Positions 6,804 to 10,400 of a stretch of DNA of 10,400 nt are shown here, in pieces (positions within the stretch are counted from its first letter, which is position 1; the number at the start of each line of letters is the position of its first letter). The notes beneath the pieces were generated by a model. The model saw nothing but the letters and a program-made list of their open reading frames with translations. It was not told the origin of the DNA and did no database searches. A program made the translations under genes and the position numbers. Source of the DNA: JAYWXI01 sp036016955 (lineage in GTDB: Bacteria > Bacteroidota > Bacteroidia > Flavobacteriales > Weeksellaceae); assembly GCF_036016955.1 (NCBI RefSeq), contig NZ_JAYWXI010000027.1, positions 1-10,400 on the forward strand. Direction: 5' to 3'.

Positions 6804-7939
6804 TACACGAAATAGAAAATTGGACAAACTTTATTTGGGACAACGACAAGATTGTTCCAAAGTTAGCTTCTGTACGGCATTTACAAGGTCGTTTATTGGG
6901 TCGTATGGAAAGTTTAGGCTTTGATTTTACTGAACGTGCCACATTGGAATCGCTTATTTTAGAAATCGTAGATACGTCAAGAATTGAGGGCGAATTTTTA
7001 AATCCCGAACTTGTTCGCTCGTCTATTGCCCGAAAATTAGGCATTGAAAATGCTGATTTTATAAAGACACCCCGAAACATTGAGGGAATTGTTGATGTGA
7101 TTTTAGATGCGACCCAAAATTTTAACCAACCTCTTACACAGGTTCGGCTTTTGGGTTGGCATAATTCACTATTTCAAACAGGTTATAGTGGTTATGTTCC
7201 TATTGACGTTGCCAAATATCGTTCAGGAGGAATGAAAGTAGTTTCGGGTATTTTTGGCAGAGAAAAAATACATTTTGAAGCACCGACAGCCGAAAGAGTT
7301 CCACACGAAATGGAACAATTTTTATATTGGTTAAATAAAGACAATAGTTTAGATTTAGTGCTAAAATCTATCATTGCTCACTTTTGGTTTGTCACCATTC
7401 ACCCATTTGATGACGGCAACGGACGAATAGCGAGAGCAATTTTAGATATGTTTTTAGCAAAAAGCGACAATAGTAAAATTCGTTTTTACAGCTTATCAAA
7501 CCAAATTTTCAAAGAGCATAAACATTATAACAACATTATTGAAAAAGCACAAAAAGGAACATCAGACATCACACAATATTTAGAATGGTTTCTCGGTTGT
7601 TTTGAAAGAGCATTAATGGCAAGTGAGCAAAATTTGGAAATTATTTTGGATAAAGCTCACTTTTGGGACAAGCACAAATCAACCAACATTAACGAAAGAC
7701 AACGGCTTGTTATCAATTATCTATATGACAGCTACGATAAAGAAGTAGGATTTTTACGGACATCAATTTATGCGAAACTTGCTAAATGTTCAAACGATAC
7801 AGCATTGCGAGACTTGCAAGATTTAGTTGCAAAAGAAATGTTGAAAGCAGAAGATAGCGGAAAGAAAACAAATTACATTATCGTAAGCCCGAAAGACATA
7901 AGAATACCAAAAATAACGGACGAAAAAACAACGAATTGA
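6797..7939 (+). CDS. Fic/DOC protein with DUF4172-type N-terminus and C-terminal winged helix, predicted AMP transferase
   Basis: The protein has 380 residues from ATG 6797, chosen because MYIHEIENW is the usual beginning of the DUF4172 domain; a GTG at 6755 would add 14 residues that overlap the operator palindrome. The Fic motif HPFDDGNGR is at 202-210 and continues IAR, so the catalytic His and the nucleotide-binding GNGR are all present. The inhibitory helix motif TSRIEG lies at 60-65, before the Fic core, marking a class II enzyme that is self-inhibited by Glu64. A target-docking flap is likely near 140-160 (KYRSGGMKVVSG). A winged helix occupies about 297-363. Such enzymes transfer AMP from ATP to a protein Ser, Thr or Tyr; the target is unknown. 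It sits in the same unit as the AAA+ gene but has its own operator candidate, so separate control is likely. Confidence 0.87.
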   Translation: MYIHEIENWTNFIWDNDKIVPKLASVRHLQGRLLGRMESLGFDFTERATLESLILEIVDTSRIEGEFLNPELVRSSIARKLGIENADFIKTPRNIEGIVDVILDATQNFNQPLTQVRLLGWHNSLFQTGYSGYVPIDVAKYRSGGMKVVSGIFGREKIHFEAPTAERVPHEMEQFLYWLNKDNSLDLVLKSIIAHFWFVTIHPFDDGNGRIARAILDMFLAKSDNSKIRFYSLSNQIFKEHKHYNNIIEKAQKGTSDITQYLEWFLGCFERALMASEQNLEIILDKAHFWDKHKSTNINERQRLVINYLYDSYDKEVGFLRTSIYAKLAKCSNDTALRDLQDLVAKEMLKAEDSGKKTNYIIVSPKDIRIPKITDEKTTN

Positions 7940-7951
7940 AACAACACCAGC

Positions 7952-8084
7952 ACCCAACAAGGGTTTGGCGTAATGGCGGGCGAAGTGCTTCGTATAAAAC
8001 TTTTTGCTAAATTTGAACTTTGGTGCTTCGTATCAACGGTAGTGATGTAAAACCGCCACTACGCCAAGCCCCGAACCGTTAGCA
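7952..8084 (+). repeat. attC-like palindromic site C (short class)
   Basis: The site runs from ACCCAAC (7952-7958) to GTTAGCA (8078-8084), 133 bp. Arms AGGGTTTGGCGTAATGGCGG (7960-7979) and CCGCCACTACGCCAAGCCCC (8053-8072) pair over 20 positions: two A-C mismatches on this strand are wobbles on the other, and one T-G is the reverse. The middle holds two near-copies of GTGCTTCGTAT. The outer ends pair across the genes: GCACCCAAC (7950-7958) with GTTGGGTGC at 3454-3462, and GTTAGCAGAC (8078-8087) with GTCTGCTAAC at 9325-9334. Confidence 0.7.
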
Positions 8085-8204
8085 GACATATTTTTTGAAA
8101 GCGACGGGAAACCATACAACGACTAAAAACAGAAAGAAATATTTCCCCGAATTTCTGTGTACTGCAAACTTCATAAGACAACGTAATTTAACTCAAAAAA
8201 CAAT

Positions 8205-9302
8205 ATGAACTCAAACAGTACTAAATCATCAAATCAAACTGTAATTACAATCCTAAAATGGATTTTTTCAATTTTAATCGGACTTTCGGCTCTTGGAGCT
8301 TTAGCAAGTAAATCATTTTTATCTTGTTTAATTTTACTTTTAGTTACAGCTCTTTTACTTCCGCCATTGACTGAATTTTGGAGAAATAAACTTCCTTTCT
8401 TAAAAAATAGAATTGCAAAAATTGCAAGTGTAATTGTACTATTTATTATAGGAATGGCTGTTAGTAACGACATTGGCAAAACAACTTCGACAACCAAAGA
8501 AGAAAAAAAGACTGAAGAAACTGTATCTAAATCGGAAGAAGAAATTGAAGAAACAGCAGAAGTTGAAACAATTCCGACAATCAAATACGAAATTTTACAC
8601 GAAACCATAAAACGCTATGACAAAGCACCAAGTTATTTTGTTCTAATTGACGAAGTAAATTTATCAAACGACAAATTCAAAGAAGACATCAAAAACTTGA
8701 TAAACAAAATTGTAACCGAAAAAGGAGCAAAAATTTCTATTGACATTCTTGACAACAAAAATGCTCTCGAACTTTTCTACAAGAGTCATTACGGAGCAAA
8801 CACTTTGGGACGAATTTTGAACAAAAGTGAATTAGCTCAACTCGAAAAACACAGCGTTGCCTCTTTTAGTGGAGAACTCGAAACAGATATGTACCCAAAT
8901 ACACTTTATTTCTTCCCTTCTGCTTCCAAAAGCACTGCAAAAGTTGGAAAATTTGTCGAAATTATCGAATACAATCCCGTAATCAAAGACGACCGAATTG
9001 TCAAAAAGCAACGTGCAGATTTAAACAATCAAAAAGCACAATCAGACAAAAAGAAAAAAGACTTTGAGAAAAATTGTTTTAGCAGTTGGGACGGTTCTCA
9101 CAGAGAATTAGTGAAACTTGTAAAAGCAAATATGAACGACAAAAAAAGTTTTGAACACGAAGAAACAACTTACACAACTTTGGACGATTATGCTGTTGTT
9201 ATTATGAAGTTCAGAGGAAAAAATGCACTGGGAAATATGGTTTTGAATAGCGTTAAAGCAAAAATAAGTTACAACTGTGAAGTATTGGAAATAATAGAAT
9301 AA
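8205..9302 (+). CDS. Membrane protein of unknown function with a conserved C-terminal domain
   Basis: The protein has 365 residues. Three hydrophobic segments lie near the N-terminus (about 13-34, 38-54 and 70-87), followed by a low-complexity acidic linker (about 92-122, rich in K, E and T). A soluble middle region (125-265) starts at IKYEILHETIKRYDKAP and resembles no family I can name; I note that it is framed like a periplasmic or cytoplasmic sensor domain. A lysine-rich helix (265-288) leads to a C-terminal domain (about 290-365) with CFSSWDGSHRELVKLVKANM, SFEHEETTY and a closing KFRGKN/NSVKAKISYNCEVLEI pattern. I recognise this from many uncharacterised bacterial proteins, often next to membrane segments. 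It is the single gene of its unit, with about 117 bases between core and ATG 8205. A defence or stress role is possible from context only. Confidence 0.65.
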   Translation: MNSNSTKSSNQTVITILKWIFSILIGLSALGALASKSFLSCLILLLVTALLLPPLTEFWRNKLPFLKNRIAKIASVIVLFIIGMAVSNDIGKTTSTTKEEKKTEETVSKSEEEIEETAEVETIPTIKYEILHETIKRYDKAPSYFVLIDEVNLSNDKFKEDIKNLINKIVTEKGAKISIDILDNKNALELFYKSHYGANTLGRILNKSELAQLEKHSVASFSGELETDMYPNTLYFFPSASKSTAKVGKFVEIIEYNPVIKDDRIVKKQRADLNNQKAQSDKKKKDFEKNCFSSWDGSHRELVKLVKANMNDKKSFEHEETTYTTLDDYAVVIMKFRGKNALGNMVLNSVKAKISYNCEVLEIIE

Positions 9303-9327
9303 AACAATACGTAGAAATAAATACGTC

Positions 9328-9523
9328 TGCTAACATCGCATTGGCAAAATGGCGGGTTAAGTGCAAAATTCAACTTTTGTGCTTTTTATTCCGCCGAATG
9401 TGTTCCACATTCAGCTTTTTTTTAATAATTTAGCTTCTGTGGAAACACATCGGCTACGTTACTGCTAAATTGAACTTTCGGTTCAATTTATCCGCCACTT
9501 CGCCAATGCGTTTCCCGTTAGCT
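9328..9523 (+). repeat. attC-like palindromic site D (long class)
   Basis: The site runs from TGCTAAC (9328-9334) to GTTAGCT (9517-9523), 196 bp. Arms CGCATTGGCAAAATGGCGG (9337-9355) and CCGCCACTTCGCCAATGCG (9492-9510) pair over all 19 positions except two A-C mismatches that are T-G wobbles on the opposite strand. Inner hairpin: GCCGAATGTGTTCCACA (9393-9409) with TGTGGAAACACATCGGC (9438-9454). A small TTGAAC-loop-GTTCAA hairpin lies near 9470-9486. Outer ends pair across genes to 8078-8087 and to 10024-10033; the former match continues past one mismatch with TATTT. Confidence 0.75.
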
Positions 9524-9538
9524 GTAATTTTACCAAAA

Positions 9539-10021
9539 ATGCGTACAAATATGACTTTTAAAACTGGTGTGTTAATTTTTATTTTGATTTTTGTTTCTAA
9601 AATTAATGCTCAACAATTTCCTGTGAATTTCGATATTGACAGTCTTAAATCGGCAAAAATTAATCCTGAAAAATGGAATGGAAAATTAATTTCTGTACAA
9701 TGTGCTATTAAGAACATTGAAAAAGGACCGAAGAAAAAACCTTATTACAAATGTAACATTGATAACGATAATTTCATTTGGATAGGTTCATTGATGAACG
9801 ACAAAGACAGGCTAAAATTAGAAGAGAATGTTAGAGTTTTAGGATATTTTTCATTGATAGAAAATCAAGACAAAATTTCTACAAAATACAATACAGATAA
9901 ATTCCATTTATTAACTTTTGCTGTAATAAATCTTACAATGAAAAAAGCATATCATTTACCAGGAGCGGAAACCCAATTTGAAGAATGGAAGAACGGAATT
10001 ATTCAACAGACTGATAATTAA
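9539..10021 (+). CDS. Small exported protein of unknown function, possible OB-fold
   Basis: From ATG 9539 the protein has 160 residues. A second ATG at 9551 gives an equally good signal peptide (positive TFK, hydrophobic GVLIFILIFVS, cleavage after INA before QQFP), so the start is open between the two. A longer reading from TTG 9470 would run through the palindromic site and bury the signal peptide, so I reject it. The mature part has WNGKLISVQCAIKNIEKG, YYKCNIDNDNFIWIG and VRVLGYFSLIE, a strand-rich pattern like the OB-fold of small periplasmic proteins, but I cannot name a family. It would act in the periplasm or on the outer side. There are no Cys pairs or lipobox. It lies 12 bases after the extended core, the tightest spacing in the array. 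Confidence 0.65.
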   Translation: MRTNMTFKTGVLIFILIFVSKINAQQFPVNFDIDSLKSAKINPEKWNGKLISVQCAIKNIEKGPKKKPYYKCNIDNDNFIWIGSLMNDKDRLKLEENVRVLGYFSLIENQDKISTKYNTDKFHLLTFAVINLTMKKAYHLPGAETQFEEWKNGIIQQTDN

Positions 10022-10026
10022 ACTAC

Positions 10027-10221
10027 AGCTAACATAGTATTTGCAAAAGGCGGAGTTTAGGGGGTAATAGAAAAATTAGTAATATTTACTCGCAAAATGC
10101 TTTTCATTACCACAATTTTGTTTAATTTAGTGGCATTGAAAAAGCATTTGCTACGGTTGGACTGAATTGAACTATAGGTTCATTTCAGTTCCGCCCTTCG
10201 CAAATACCTTTTCCGTTACCT
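10027..10221 (+). repeat. attC-like palindromic site E (long class)
   Basis: The site runs from AGCTAAC (10027-10033) to GTTACCT (10215-10221), 195 bp. Arms AGTATTTGCAAAAGGCGG (10036-10053) and CCGCCCTTCGCAAATAC (10191-10207) match those of the site at 3268-3460 almost letter for letter. Inner hairpin: AATGCTTTTCATTACCAC (10096-10113) with GTGGCATTGAAAAAGCATT (10130-10148). The left outer end TACAGCTAAC pairs with GTTAGCTGTA at 9517-9526 across the exported-protein gene. The right core GTTACCTGCA has no partner in the window, as expected if the end of its unit was cut off by the IS. Confidence 0.7.
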
Positions 10222-10248
10222 GCAATCTTTCAACAACTATGTGTAAAA

Positions 10249-10290
10249 ATGAAAAACTACATCCTTTATTTTATTTTTTTGTTATTGACT
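10249..10290 (+). pseudogene. Signal-peptide start of a sixth cassette gene, interrupted by IS30
   Basis: ATG 10249, preceded by GTGTAAAA, begins MKNYILYFIFLLLT, a typical Bacteroidota signal peptide, 27 bases after the extended core of site E. At 10291 the sequence becomes the IS30 end; the frame then runs on for 12 residues to TAA 10327-10329 inside the element. Placement directly after a core and on the + strand fits the other units. The rest of the gene, if it survives, lies beyond the insertion. What it encodes cannot be told. Confidence 0.5.
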
Positions 10291-10400
10291 GCTGAATTCA
10301 ACTTGCAAATGCAACAGAATTCTGATTAATAATTTGTTTAAATTTTTCGTTTGGCGTGAGGTATCCAAGTCTTTTACGAGGTCGATTATTGAGTTTATTT
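10291..10400 (-). mobile_element. 3' end of an IS30-family insertion sequence (right copy, inverted)
   Basis: These 110 bases are the exact reverse complement of 2-111, so two copies of one element flank the window with their transposase 3' ends facing inwards. The identity implies recent movement or duplication of the element. The element interrupts the reading frame that starts at 10249. The pair could define a composite transposon of about 10.2 kb of cargo, but the far ends are outside the window. The near-equal depth of the two copies (111 and 110 bases) is also what a draft assembly produces when a contig stops inside a repeat. Confidence 0.85.
10298..10399 (-). CDS. IS30-family transposase, C-terminal fragment (right copy)
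   Basis: On the - strand the frame enters from the right edge and ends at the TGA complementary to 10298-10300. It encodes the same 33 residues as the left copy (LNNRPRKRLGYLTP, NEKF). It is partial only because of the window edge. No difference from the left copy is seen over the shared length, so both may be active or recently active. Confidence 0.85.
   Translation of the reverse strand, partial: NKLNNRPRKRLGYLTPNEKFKQIINQNSVAFAS

Larger units (their letters stand above)
149..10215 (+). other. Integron-like gene cassette array, five complete units
   Basis: Six palindromic sites divide the region into units. If recombination falls after the G of GTT, as in integrons, the units are about 149-2664 (2.5 kb), 2665-3454 (0.8 kb), 3455-8078 (4.6 kb), 8079-9517 (1.4 kb) and 9518-10215 (0.7 kb), plus an interrupted sixth from 10216. 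All genes point the same way, each with its site downstream, as in integron cassettes. Each unit begins and ends with a private inverted repeat of 9-10 bp, and a shorter match often continues past one mismatch. No integrase or attI is in the window, so this would be a cluster of attC sites lacking an integrase. The alternative of MITE-like inserts between genes fits less well, because the ends of each spacer do not pair with each other. Confidence 0.6.

Noticed and set aside
3504..7939. Calling the AAA+/Fic pair a toxin-antitoxin module
   Set aside because: The Fic protein carries its own inhibitory motif (TSRIEG), and the neighbour is a large ATPase rather than a small antitoxin, so the label is not supported.
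3740..8608. Open frames of 60-124 codons on the - strand and in alternative + frames inside the large genes
   Set aside because: They lie within well-supported coding regions, show no domain likeness and are antisense or out-of-frame shadows.
9470..9538. TTG start extending the exported protein upstream
   Set aside because: The extra codons lie inside the right part of attC-like site D and would place the signal peptide internally; starts at 9539 or 9551 give a proper signal peptide.
2536..10224. Spacers as MITEs or REP-type elements
   Set aside because: A MITE would have matching terminal repeats at the two ends of the same spacer. Here the ends match across the intervening gene instead, and each gene unit has its own end sequence.
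2536..10224. CRISPR array
   Set aside because: The repeats are long palindromes separated by protein genes of varied length; there are no short regular repeats and no cas genes.

Overview
The window looks like a member of the Bacteroidota. It is AT-rich, its coding starts are almost all preceded by A-rich leaders rather than Shine-Dalgarno sequences, and its proteins (a DUF4236 multidomain ATPase, a DUF4172-type Fic protein, an IS4351-like IS30 transposase) fit that phylum. This is inference from composition and protein style. No rRNA, tRNA or marker gene is present. All recognisable genes except the right-hand transposase fragment lie on the + strand.

Layout: the first 111 and last 110 bases are the same IS30-family 3' end in opposite orientations (2-111 and 10291-10400, identical). 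Between them are six gene units separated by imperfect palindromes of about 130-200 bp. Unit 1 is a TIR-STAND-TPR protein (201-2351) with a small overlapping TPR-like ORF (2344-2529) that is probably its displaced C-terminus. Unit 2 is a GyrI-like/Cass2-type effector-binding protein (2804-3253). Unit 3 carries a 1069-residue membrane-anchored AAA+ protein (3504-6713) and a Fic protein (6797-7939) with a palindromic operator candidate in front of it. Unit 4 is a membrane protein of unknown function (8205-9302). Unit 5 is a small exported protein (9539-10021). Unit 6 is a signal-peptide start cut off by the IS at 10291.

The most notable feature is the arrangement of the spacers. The two ends of each gene unit are 9-10 bp perfect inverted repeats private to that unit (GTTGGGTGCA, GTTAGCGGCA, GTTGGGTGC, GTTAGCAGAC, GTTAGCTGTA). 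The two ends of each spacer do not match each other beyond GTT/AAC. This is the geometry of integron gene cassettes, where a circular cassette rebuilds one attC hairpin from its own 3' spacer and its own 5' end. Nearly all mismatches in the hairpin stems are A-C on the + strand and so T-G wobbles on the - strand, which means the bottom strand folds better, as in true attC sites. The sites depart from classical attC in core sequence (mostly GTTAGCN rather than GTTRRRY), arm length and internal secondary hairpins. No integrase is visible. I read the window as an integrase-less stretch of an integron-like cassette array in a Bacteroidota genome, carrying probable phage-defence or stress cargo and broken up by IS30 insertions.

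The two ends stop about equally deep in an identical repeat, so the window may be a whole draft contig that ends in unresolved IS copies. No gene-free stretch exceeds 300 bases; every gap of 200-300 bases is occupied mainly by one of the palindromic sites.
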